Of a DNA stretch of 64,000 bases, positions 56,898 through 64,000 are shown one piece after another. How positions within the stretch are numbered: position 1 is the stretch's first letter; each line of letters starts with the position of its first letter. Source of the stretch: JACVRW01 sp963728155 (GTDB lineage: Bacteria; Actinomycetota; Thermoleophilia; Solirubrobacterales; Thermoleophilaceae); contig CAVSJF010000004.1 in assembly GCA_963728155.1 (NCBI GenBank), positions 310,001 to 374,000 of the forward strand. Reading direction: 5' to 3'. The notes under the pieces were generated by a model that did no database searches, was not told the origin of the DNA, and saw nothing but the letters and a program-made list of their open reading frames with translations. A program made the position numbers and the translations under genes.

Positions 56898-57221
56898 GTG
56901 TCCAAGGGCTACGAGCAGGTTCAGGTGGGGTCGGCGCGGAGGGCGACGCGGCCACCCGACCGCCAGGCGCGCATCCTCATGTTCAACGTGACTTTCTTCG
57001 GCACCCTCGCCTGGCTCGGCGCCGGCGCTCAGGCCGCGGAGGCCTCGGGCTGGTGGCACCGTGTCGGCCAGCTACCGCTCATGCTCACCGGGCTGATCGT
57101 CTTCTGGATGGGGTGGTGGCACATCGATCATGGCCGCGACCGCCAGGCCCTGCTGGCCTACGGCCCCGCCGTGGCCATCCTCTCCGTGTGGGCCACGAGC
57201 GTGCACGGCGCGGCGTTCTGA
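56898..57221 (+). CDS. Small membrane protein (107 aa)
   Basis: GTG start at 56898. N-terminal 35 residues are basic and polar; then FNVTFFGTLAWLGAGAQAAE, LMLTGLIVFWMGWWHID and LAYGPAVAILSVWATSVHGA give two or three helices. It may be a sigma-linked gene as it follows by 31 bases, but no family is recognised. Confidence 0.6.
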   Translation: MSKGYEQVQVGSARRATRPPDRQARILMFNVTFFGTLAWLGAGAQAAEASGWWHRVGQLPLMLTGLIVFWMGWWHIDHGRDRQALLAYGPAVAILSVWATSVHGAAF

Positions 57222-57230
57222 GCCGGAGCG

Positions 57231-58406
57231 CTACTCGAACTCGACCCGCACCTTCCGCGGGCTCCGCCGCGCTCCGGTGACCACGGTCAGCACCCGAGTG
57301 TCTCCGCTCCGCACACCCTCGACCGCCGCGCAGTAGCCCGCGACCGTGCCGCCGACCGGGCGGTCGCCCACCGCGATGATCAGCACCTGCTCCACGCCGG
57401 CGCTCTCCGCGCTGGTTCCCTGCGCGGCGGCGGTCACCAGCAACCCCTCCGGCAGGCTCCCGCGCCGCAGCAGCTCCGGCGGCGGCGCGAGCAGGCCGGC
57501 ACCGAACCAGCCGATCGAGCGAGACTCCCGCAGCTCCTCGACGACGGTCCGGAGGCGATCGACGCCCACGGCGTAGCCCTGGCTGTTGATGGGCGTGTCG
57601 CGCGAGCCCTGGAAAAGGATCGTGTTGATCCCGACGAGGCGGCCGTCCCGGCCCACGAGCGGGCCCCCGGAGTTGCCTGGATTGAGCGCCGCGTCGGTCT
57701 GCACCAGGTTGGGAAAGCGCGGCGAGTCCGGCGCCGGCAGCCGCAGGGAGGTGCGCACCGCGGAGACCACCCCGGCGGTTGTGGTCAGCGAGCTGCCCCC
57801 CGACGCGCTCACCGGGTAGCCGAGCGCCACGACCTGATCGCCCTGGGCGATCTCGTCCTGGCTGCCCAGCGGCAGCCCCTTCAGCCCTCTGAGGCTCTCC
57901 ACCTCGAGTAGCGCGAGGTCGTCGCATGGCGCCGCTCCCCGCACGGTCGCCGGCGCCAGGCGTCCGGGCCGCCCCGCCTCGATGTCTCCACCACCGCCGA
58001 TCACGTGGAAATTGGTGAGGACGAGCCGCTCGTCGGCGTCGATCACCACCCCGCTCCCGAACGAGGTGCCCGCCGCTTCGCGTGCGCGGACCAGCACGGT
58101 GGCCGGGCGCGCCGCGGCCACGATCGCCGCGGCATCCTCGCCTCGCGCGGGCTCGCCGGGCTCGGTGCCGTCGTCGCGGGTCAGGGTCAAGACCGCCATT
58201 CCCACGGCCGCCACCAGGGCGAGCACGGCCACCCCGAGCCCGATGCGCGCGGTGCGCCGCGCCTGTCGCAATCCCTCGAGCGCGGCGCGGGCGAGGCGAC
58301 GGCGCGAGCGCCCCGCCGGCACGTCGCCGCTGGCCAGCGCCTCGAGAGCAGCGTCGGGGTCCTGCTCGGGGTCCGGTGCCCCGTCGTGCGGTTCGTCGGG
58401 GCGCAC
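57231..58406 (-). CDS. HtrA/DegP-like serine protease with PDZ-like end
   Basis: 391 residues, GTG start. One N-terminal helix (IGLGVAVLALVAAVGMAVLT) after a cytoplasmic acidic part, then the protease: His in LTNFHVI, Asp in CDDLALLEV, Ser in LNPGNSGGPLVGRDG, as in DegP/HtrA. The C-terminal PDZ-like part has LLVTAAAQGTSAESAGVEQV and IIAVGDRPVGG. Expected to act outside the membrane in protein quality control or signalling. Confidence 0.92.
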   Translation of the reverse strand: MRPDEPHDGAPDPEQDPDAALEALASGDVPAGRSRRRLARAALEGLRQARRTARIGLGVAVLALVAAVGMAVLTLTRDDGTEPGEPARGEDAAAIVAAARPATVLVRAREAAGTSFGSGVVIDADERLVLTNFHVIGGGGDIEAGRPGRLAPATVRGAAPCDDLALLEVESLRGLKGLPLGSQDEIAQGDQVVALGYPVSASGGSSLTTTAGVVSAVRTSLRLPAPDSPRFPNLVQTDAALNPGNSGGPLVGRDGRLVGINTILFQGSRDTPINSQGYAVGVDRLRTVVEELRESRSIGWFGAGLLAPPPELLRRGSLPEGLLVTAAAQGTSAESAGVEQVLIIAVGDRPVGGTVAGYCAAVEGVRSGDTRVLTVVTGARRSPRKVRVEFE

Positions 58407-58449
58407 CTCGTCCCGACTCTACTCCCCGGTCAGTAGGCTTCGGCACCCC

Positions 58450-59427
58450 TTGGCCCTGGGCACCTTCATCGCCGTGGGAAGGTCCCTGGAGACCGCCCTC
58501 CAGCGCGTCGAGCTGGCCGAGCGGCTCGGCTACGAGTCCGTGTACCTGACGCACATCGCGGCCCGCGACTCGGTCACCACCCTGATGGCCTACGCCTCGC
58601 GCAGCGAGCGCATCCGGCTGGGCACCGGAGTGCTGCCGATCTACACGCGAACTCCGGTGGCGACCGCCCAGTCCTTCGCCACGCTCGACGAGTTCTCAGG
58701 CGGGCGGGCGGTTTGCGGCCTCGGGGTATCCCACCGCCCCGTGGTGGAGGCGTGGTACGACCAGACGATCGACAAGCCCCTGCGCGAGACCCGCGAGTAC
58801 GTGGGCATCGTGCGCGCGATCTTCGCGGGCGAGGAGCCGCCCCAGGGCGAGAAGTTCCGCTCCGCGTTTCGCTTCGTGGGCTACTCCGCCCGGCCCGACC
58901 TGCCCATCTACCTGGCCGGCCTCTCCCCCAAGATGCTCACCCTGGCGGGCGAGATCGCCGACGGCGTCGTGCTGTGGCTGTGCAACCCCGACTACATACG
59001 CGACGTGGTTGTGCCCGCGGTGAGCGAAGGACGGGCGAAGGCGGGAAAGCCGACGGAAGGGTTCGACATCGTGGCCGCCGTGCCCTCGGCCATCACCGGC
59101 GAGCCGGAGGAGGCGCGGGGGCGGCTGCGCTCGGAGCTGATCCCCTACTTCTCGCTGCCGTTCTACCGCGCGATGCTGGAGCGCTCGGGATTCGAGGATG
59201 ACCTGAGTGCCTTCGATCGAGCCATGGGCGACGGCGGGCCCGACGCGGCGGCCGCGGCCATCTCCGACCGCTTCCTCCAGACGCTCGCGGCGGTCGGATC
59301 CGCCGACGAGGCGATCGCGACCGTGCGCCTCTATCGCGATGCCGGCGCGAGCTCGCCCTGCGTTGGCCCGATCGCCCAGACCGACTTCGACGCCACACTG
59401 GAAGCGCTCGCGGGCTCCCTCACCTGA
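58450..59427 (+). CDS. LLM-class (luciferase-like) F420-type oxidoreductase
   Basis: 325 residues, TTG start (LALGTFIAVGRSLE); the longer frame upstream lies in the protease gene on the other strand. TALQRVELAERLGYESVYLT, LGTGVLPIYTRTPVATAQSF, VCGLGVSHRPVVEAWY, and LPIYLAGLSPKMLTLAGEIA are typical of F420-dependent luciferase-like monooxygenases/reductases (MSMEG type). The organism makes F420, so F420 rather than FMN is likely. Substrate unknown. Confidence 0.85.
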   Translation: MALGTFIAVGRSLETALQRVELAERLGYESVYLTHIAARDSVTTLMAYASRSERIRLGTGVLPIYTRTPVATAQSFATLDEFSGGRAVCGLGVSHRPVVEAWYDQTIDKPLRETREYVGIVRAIFAGEEPPQGEKFRSAFRFVGYSARPDLPIYLAGLSPKMLTLAGEIADGVVLWLCNPDYIRDVVVPAVSEGRAKAGKPTEGFDIVAAVPSAITGEPEEARGRLRSELIPYFSLPFYRAMLERSGFEDDLSAFDRAMGDGGPDAAAAAISDRFLQTLAAVGSADEAIATVRLYRDAGASSPCVGPIAQTDFDATLEALAGSLT

Positions 59428-59430
59428 GCG

Positions 59431-60324
59431 TCAGGGGGAGGCGGCTGTGCCCTTGAACGACCGCTGGAGGCGACAGGTATCGATCACCCGTCCGCCGCGG
59501 CTGACCTTCGCGCGCACGTTCCAGCTCCCCGCGAGCCGGTAGCCCGAGCTCTCGAAGAAGCGAAAGGTCAGCCGGAAGCGGATGCTGACCGAGACCCCGT
59601 CCTTGCGGATGCGAAAGCGGGCTCGGCCGCGGATGGACCGCCGGCCGCCGTCGCTCAACACGTAGTTCGAGAACACTCGCCCGGAGCGCAGATTGCCTCC
59701 CGAGCGGCAGACGGCCCGGTAGCTGATGTCGGCCCGCAGCACCACCCGGCCGGGGGCGAGGGTGCGCACCCGCGCGGTAACACCCTTACCCGAGGCGGAG
59801 TAGAGCCCGGTGGTCATCACGGCGTCGCTGAAGGGCGCCTGAGCGGTGCCGTCGCGGTACATCGTGAAGGCCAGAGGCCCGCTCGAGCAGTTGAAGCGCG
59901 AGGACCGGAAGGTCGACTCGATTGTTCCGCTCACGCTGTCGCCCGCGGCGTCGAAGGTACCCGAGAAGGTTGTGCGAAAGCGCCCCTCGACACGACCCGA
60001 GCTTGTCGGGTAGAAGCCGCGCTGGAGCTGCGACTGGTGCGAGAAGGCGCCGGCGGCATCGATGGTCGTGGCGGTCTGCCGTGCGTTGGTGAGGACCTGC
60101 ACGCGCCGCTTGCCGTCCGTGCAGGCGGTCCTGACCACGAACCCGTAGCGCGACACGCGCGCGGCGTCGGCGCTGACGGTCAGGTAGATGCGCTCGCCGG
60201 TGGCGCTCTTGCCGTCGTAGCGCTCCGCGGCGCGCGGAGCGGCCGACGCGGCCGGCGCGGCCATCAGCACTGGGACGAGGGCCAGCGCGGCTGCGGCGGC
60301 CCCCCTGAAGCCTCGAGTTCGCAT
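59431..60324 (-). CDS. Secreted protein with two similar beta-rich halves
   Basis: 297 residues. Signal peptide ending APAASAAPRAAE. The mature chain appears to hold two related domains of about 120 residues: residues near 60-170 (SRYGFVVRTACTDGKRRVQV, RGFYPTSSGRVEGRFRTTF, FRSSRFNCSSGPLAF) and near 185-290 (LRADISYRAVCRSGGNLRSG, RRSIRGRARFRIRKDG, FFESSGYRLAGSW). Each has a Cys pair and a basic strand. Family not recognised; exported, role unknown. Confidence 0.65.
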   Translation of the reverse strand: MRTRGFRGAAAAALALVPVLMAAPAASAAPRAAERYDGKSATGERIYLTVSADAARVSRYGFVVRTACTDGKRRVQVLTNARQTATTIDAAGAFSHQSQLQRGFYPTSSGRVEGRFRTTFSGTFDAAGDSVSGTIESTFRSSRFNCSSGPLAFTMYRDGTAQAPFSDAVMTTGLYSASGKGVTARVRTLAPGRVVLRADISYRAVCRSGGNLRSGRVFSNYVLSDGGRRSIRGRARFRIRKDGVSVSIRFRLTFRFFESSGYRLAGSWNVRAKVSRGGRVIDTCRLQRSFKGTAASP

Positions 60325-60356
60325 GCCTCACACCACCATAGGGCCATAATGGGGTA

Positions 60357-60959
60357 ATGGAAGGATCCGCGCAGGAGTCCGTGGGGACGCAGTCGAGCTG
60401 GCTGCGCTGCTACCGCTGTTGGTCGCAGAACCTCGAGGTGCAGCTGCACTACGAGGGCATCCTGAAGGTCGACGCCGACACGGGAGAGGCGGTCGAGCCG
60501 GTCGAGGAGGTGCAGGAGGCCGTGGTGCAGTGCCTCGACTGTTTGCACGACCAGCCGCACCTGTTCCTGACCTTCTACGAGGACAACGGCCGGCGGGTCT
60601 CGCGCATCGAGCCGATCGAGGATCGCTGGGAGCGAATGGTCACCGGCACGCCCTGGGTCGCCTCCTGCACGGTGTCGGTCGACGCCGACCAGGTGGAGTC
60701 GTGCTCGGGGCCCGAGGCGGCCGAGTCGCTGGCCTTCGCCGCCTTTGGCGACCACGGCACGCGCGAGTTCTTCACCCACGTGCGCTTCCACAAGCACGAG
60801 GAGGAGAGCATCGTCATCCACATGCTGGTCGAGCTCTACGCCCGCTCGGCCGACGAGGCCACCGACGTCATGGAGGCCGCCTCGCGCGGCAACCTCACGA
60901 TCACCTCGCTGGCCGAGGAGTCGCGCCCGCCCGCTTCGAGCGCGGACGCGGAGCACTAG
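60357..60959 (+). CDS. Cytosolic protein with CxxC pairs (zinc-ribbon-like)
   Basis: 200 residues. CYRC at about 18-21 and CLDC at about 59-62 form a zinc-ribbon-like pair around an acidic stretch (VDADTGEAVEPVEEVQEAVV). The rest is an alpha/beta domain (HTHVRFHKHEEESIVIHMLV-like segment, YARSADEATDVMEAASRG). It begins 33 bases from a divergent secreted-protein gene. Not recognised. Confidence 0.7.
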   Translation: MEGSAQESVGTQSSWLRCYRCWSQNLEVQLHYEGILKVDADTGEAVEPVEEVQEAVVQCLDCLHDQPHLFLTFYEDNGRRVSRIEPIEDRWERMVTGTPWVASCTVSVDADQVESCSGPEAAESLAFAAFGDHGTREFFTHVRFHKHEEESIVIHMLVELYARSADEATDVMEAASRGNLTITSLAEESRPPASSADAEH

Positions 60960-60965
60960 ACCGCC

Positions 60966-62175
60966 CTACGCAACCACCCCACGCCCGAAGAGCTCCTCGA
61001 TCTCCCGCTCGCTGCGCCCGGCCTCGCGCAGCACCTCTGCCGTGTGCTCGCCCAGCAGCGGCGGCGCGGTTGCGGCCGCCGGATCGGTCGGCCCCCAGAT
61101 GGGCGAGGCCACCAGCTCCAGCTCCCCGGCCGTCGGGTGCTCTACGCGAAGCGTCGCGGGCCGGCCCGCCTCCACCGCGGCGTCGAGGGCCTCGGGCACG
61201 CTGCGCACCTTGCCCACGGGCACGCCCGCGGCGTCGAGTGCCTCCACCCACTCCTCGGCGCTGCGCTCGCGCAGCCGCTCCTCCAGCAGCGGGATGAGGT
61301 GCGCGCGGTTCTCGACGCGTCCGGGGTTGGCGGCAAAGCGCTCGTCGCGCGCCAGCTCATCGAGCTCGAGCACGCGGCACATCGCCGCGAACAAGCCGTC
61401 GTTGGCCGCGGCGATGGCGATGCGCCCCGACGCGGTCTCGAAGTCCTGATAGGGAACGATGTTGGGGTGCGCGTTGCCGTGGCGTTCGGGGGCGCGGCCC
61501 GTGACCAGCGCGTTCTGGGCCACGTTGACCAGCCCCGCCAGGGCGGCATCGAGCAGCGGCACCTCGATCCGCGCCCCCTCGCCGCCCCTCATGGCCGCCA
61601 CGATGGCCACCGCTGCGTGCAGGCCGGCCAGCACGTCCACCACCGCCACGCCGGCCTTGTACGGCGGCCGCCTCGGCGGGACCGGTGATCGACATCAGCC
61701 CGCTCTCGGCCTGGGCCACGAAGTCGTAGCCCGGCCGCCCGGGCGGTTCGCGGCGCGAGCCGAACCCGGTGATAGAGCAGTACACCACCGCCGGGTTGCG
61801 CTCTCGCACCTGCTCGTAGCCCAGCCCCAGCCGCGCCGCGCCCCCGACCTTGAAGTTCTCGATCACCGCATCCGCCCCGGCGCACAGCTCCAGCGCCAGC
61901 GCCTGCCCCTCCTCCGAGGAGAGATCGATCGCACAGGAGCGCTTTCCGCGGTTGACCGACAGGTAGTAGGCCGCCTCGCCGCCGGCGAAGGGCGGTCCCC
62001 ACGAGCGCGTCTCGTCCCCCGATCCCGGGCGCTCCACCTTGATCACCTCGGCGCCGAGGTCGGCCAGCACCATCGTGCAGTAGGGCCCCGCGAGCACCCG
62101 CGAGAGGTCGATCACGCGGACTCCCTCGAGCGGGCGCTGCTGCTGCTGCTGCAAGGATCCGTCCGATGAGCTCAT
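60966..62175 (-). CDS. CaiB/BaiF family III CoA-transferase (frameshift near 61670)
   Basis: About 403 residues. Front: RPLEGVRVIDLSRVLAGPYC, ADLGAEVIKVERPGSGDETR, NRGKRSCAIDLSSEEGQALA with the catalytic Asp in FVAQAESGLMSITG region preserved in part. One added base near 61670 breaks the frame; it resumes PYKAGVAVVDVLAGLHAAVA and continues with HGNAHPNIVPYQDFET. This class moves CoA between carboxylic acids. The N-terminus carries five CAG codons (QQQQQ) after MSSSDGSL. Its ATG is part of a palindrome shared with the divergent gene. Confidence 0.85.
62137..62151 (+). repeat. (CTG)5 triplet repeat
   Basis: Five CTG units, read as CAG (Gln) codons in the CoA-transferase N-terminus. An alternative TTG start for that gene lies beside it (62154). 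Confidence 0.6.
62166..62175. other. Palindromic overlap of two divergent start codons
   Basis: ATGAGCTCAT is its own reverse complement. Read on the plus strand it begins the acetolactate-synthase-like gene (MSSSQTG), on the minus strand the CoA-transferase gene (MSSSDGS), so the two genes overlap by 10 bases at their 5' ends. Confidence 0.6.
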
Positions 62176-63846
62176 CGCAGACCGGCATCCTGACAGGCGC
62201 CCGCCTGGCCGTGGCAGCACTCGAGGAGGCGGCCGTCGACGTGGTGTTCGGCCTGCCCGGGGTCCACAACCTCGCCCTGTGGCGTGCGCTCGGCGAGTCG
62301 CCGGTGCGCCTCGTGGGCGTCCGCCACGAGCAGACCGCCGCGTACGCGGCCGACGGCTACGCGCGGGCGAGCGGGCGGGTCGGAGTGGCCCTCACCACCA
62401 CCGGGCCGGGGGCGGCCAACACCCTCGCGGCGCTCGGGGAGGCCTGGGCCTCGCGCCAGCCGGTCGTGGTGATCGCCACCGACATCCCCGCCCGGCTGCG
62501 GCGCCCCGGCGTGTGGCGCGGGGTGCTCCACGAGGCCACCGACCAGGCGGCGATGTTCGCGCCGGTCACCAAGGAGACGATCCGAGTGACGTCCGCCGCG
62601 GAGGTCGGCACGGACATCGCTCGCGCCCTGGCGAGCGCGCGCGCGGCCCCCGCCCGCCCGGTCTACGTGGAGATACCCACCGACCTGCTGGACGAGCCGG
62701 TGACCGAGGCGCCCAGAGCACGAGCCGAGCCGCGCCGCCCCCGCGCGCGCCGGAGAGGAGCAACTCGCCCGGGCGGCCGACATCCTGGAGAGCTCACGCC
62801 GGCCGCTCATCTGGGCCGGAGGCGGCGCGCTGCAGGCCGGGGCGGGCCCGGCGATCGCCCAGCTCGCCGAGAAGCTGGTGGCGCCCGTGCTGCTCACCTA
62901 CTCGGCCGCCGGCCTGCTCGCACCCGGACATCCCTGCCTGGTGGAGGCCCCGCCGCACGTGCCCGAGGCCGGCGCCCTGTGGGACGAGGCCGACGTGGTG
63001 GTCGCGGTGGGCACCGACTTCGACGGGATGATGACCCAGGGCTGGAAGCAGCCACCGCCCCCGCATCTGGTGGCGATCAACGTCGACCCCTCCGACGCGG
63101 CCAAGAACTACCTGCCCGACGTGACGCTCGAGGCCGACGCCGCGCCGGGAGTCGAGCAGCTGGCGGAGCGGATCGAGCAGCGCGGCGGAATCGACTCGCT
63201 GGCCGCCCGGCTGCGTGAGCTGAGCCAGGAGGTGCGGGCCGGGCTCGCCCAGAGCGACCCCGCCGCTACTGCGTTCCTCGAGCTGATGGAGCGGGCCCTG
63301 CCCGACGACGCCGTGGTGGTGTGCGACATGTGCATCCCCGGCTACTGGCTGGGCGGCTTCGCGCGCATGCCCGCCCCGCGAAAGCTCTCCTACCCGCTGG
63401 GATGGGGCACGCTCGGCTGTGCCTTTCCGCAGGCTGTCGGCGCCGCGCTGGCCGGAGCCGGGCCGGTGGTGAGCATCTCCGGCGACGGCGGGTTCCTCTA
63501 CGCCTGCGGAGAGCTGGCCGCCGCGGCCCAGGAGCGCATCCCGTTGACCGCGGTGATCGTGGACGACGGCGGCTACGGCATGCTGCGCTTCGACCAGGAC
63601 CTCAAGGGCGACCCCCACGAGGGCGTCGACCTGGTGACGCCCGACTTCGTGGCCCTCGCGCGCTCCTTCGGGGTGCGCGCCGACCTGGTCGAGGGACTCG
63701 GCGAGCAGTTCGAGGGCACGCTCGGCCACCACCTGCGGATGAACGAGCCGACGGTGCTGGTGGCCAATGCCGCGCTGAGCCCACCGCCCAACGTGTCGCC
63801 ACGGTGGTACCGCAACGCAGCACAGCGCAACGCCGCAGCGCCCTGA
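62166..63846 (+). CDS. Thiamine-diphosphate enzyme, acetolactate-synthase-like (frameshift near 62748)
   Basis: About 560 residues. N-terminal domain: VDVVFGLPGVHNLALWRALG, RHEQTAAYAADGYARASGRV with the catalytic Glu, TTTGPGAANTLAALGEAW. After a slip near 62748 the next frame gives EEQLARAADILESSRRPLIW, a central domain, and the TPP domain: SISGDGGFLYACGELAAAAQ and IVDDGGYGMLRFDQDL. The Asp-Asp in place of the usual Asn-Asn is notable. It could be an acetolactate synthase, a benzoylformate- or oxalyl-CoA-decarboxylase-like enzyme; the adjacent CoA-transferase favours a CoA-linked oxalate or acyl role, but this is an inference. Confidence 0.82.
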
Positions 63847-63847
63847 G

Positions 63848-64000
63848 ATGCTGGAGCAGGCCACCGAGGCGTCGCGAGCGGGCCTGCGCACGCGCCGCGA
63901 GCGCATCATCGCGAGCGCCCGCCCGATCCTCCACACGTCGCTGGCCGCCGCGATCGCCTGGCTGGTCGCCACCGAGCTGGTGGGCCACAGCGCGCCCTTC
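63848..64000 (+). CDS. FUSC-like aromatic-acid exporter, N-terminal end (partial)
   Basis: First 51 codons, starting one base after the previous stop. RERIIASARPILHTSLAAAI and AWLVATELVGHSAPF match the first helix of FUSC/ArAE-type efflux proteins. The rest is beyond the window. Confidence 0.6.
   Translation, partial: MLEQATEASRAGLRTRRERIIASARPILHTSLAAAIAWLVATELVGHSAPF

Noticed and set aside
1..64000. CRISPR arrays, insertion sequences, rRNA
   Set aside because: No regularly spaced repeats, transposase genes with terminal repeats, or rRNA-like sequences were seen.

Overview
The window is GC-rich, densely packed actinobacterial chromosome. An operon for coenzyme F420 (fgd, cofD, cofC, cofE, with fbiC nearby), many leaderless-looking starts (GTG/TTG, -10 boxes just upstream of the start codon), SRPBCC/ArsR/DHFR-like modules, and an ethylmalonyl-CoA-type set (ccr, ecm, meaB) point to an Actinomycetota of the Thermoleophilia/Solirubrobacterales kind. 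That lineage is an inference; no rRNA is present.

Layout. 0-9.4 kb: a five-gene minus-strand operon (ArsR regulator, SRPBCC, DHFR-like, MFS exporter, cNMP-binding flavoprotein) divergent from a DHFR-like gene; then a VOC protein with a LacI regulator, divergent from a third DHFR-like gene and a secreted trypsin-like protease. 9.4-14.2 kb: a tRNA-rich stretch (Pro, Trp, Gly, Leu, Leu) with gene remnants, a duplicated tRNA-Pro 3' fragment, an amidohydrolase and an AAA ATPase with its own palindrome. 14.2-27.4 kb: an M28-like protein, acetoacetyl-CoA synthetase divergent from 3-hydroxybutyrate dehydrogenase, acyl-CoA carboxyltransferase, enoyl-CoA hydratase, and an SDR / HMG-CoA lyase / homocysteine methyltransferase / SLC13 / MFS operon: ketone-body and branched-chain acyl metabolism. 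27.4-36.6 kb: F420 synthesis and reduction, methylmalonate-semialdehyde dehydrogenase, a Tat-exported PhoX-like protein and FbiC. 36.6-43.2 kb: a lone ABC solute-binding lipoprotein, then a metal block (DtxR regulator, ZIP transporter, Tat-exported multicopper oxidase), SnoaL-like and YgfZ-like proteins. 43.2-51.5 kb: an uncharacterised coiled-coil/nuclease-like protein, a broken GST-like gene, crotonyl-CoA carboxylase/reductase, an MBL-ClpS-response regulator operon, ethylmalonyl-CoA mutase and its MeaB chaperone. 51.5-64 kb: an ECF sigma with a propeller-bearing partner, a nucleotidyltransferase, an ArsR-SRPBCC pair, a FliA-like sigma, an HtrA-like protease, an F420-type luciferase-like oxidoreductase, secreted and zinc-ribbon proteins, and a CoA-transferase/acetolactate-synthase-like pair whose start codons overlap head to head.

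How genes work together. FGD reduces F420 with glucose-6-phosphate; CofC/D/E and FbiC make the cofactor; a luciferase-like enzyme at 58.4 kb may consume it. HMG-CoA lyase, AacS and the hydroxybutyrate dehydrogenase interconvert acetoacetate, hydroxybutyrate and acetoacetyl-CoA. Ccr and Ecm turn crotonyl-CoA into methylsuccinyl-CoA.

Caution on the sequence: about a dozen genes carry single-base frameshifts although conserved residues continue in the next frame. Most look like assembly indels rather than dead genes; two (9.45 and 11.6 kb) look like more decayed remnants. Where this applies I give the full reconstructed span.
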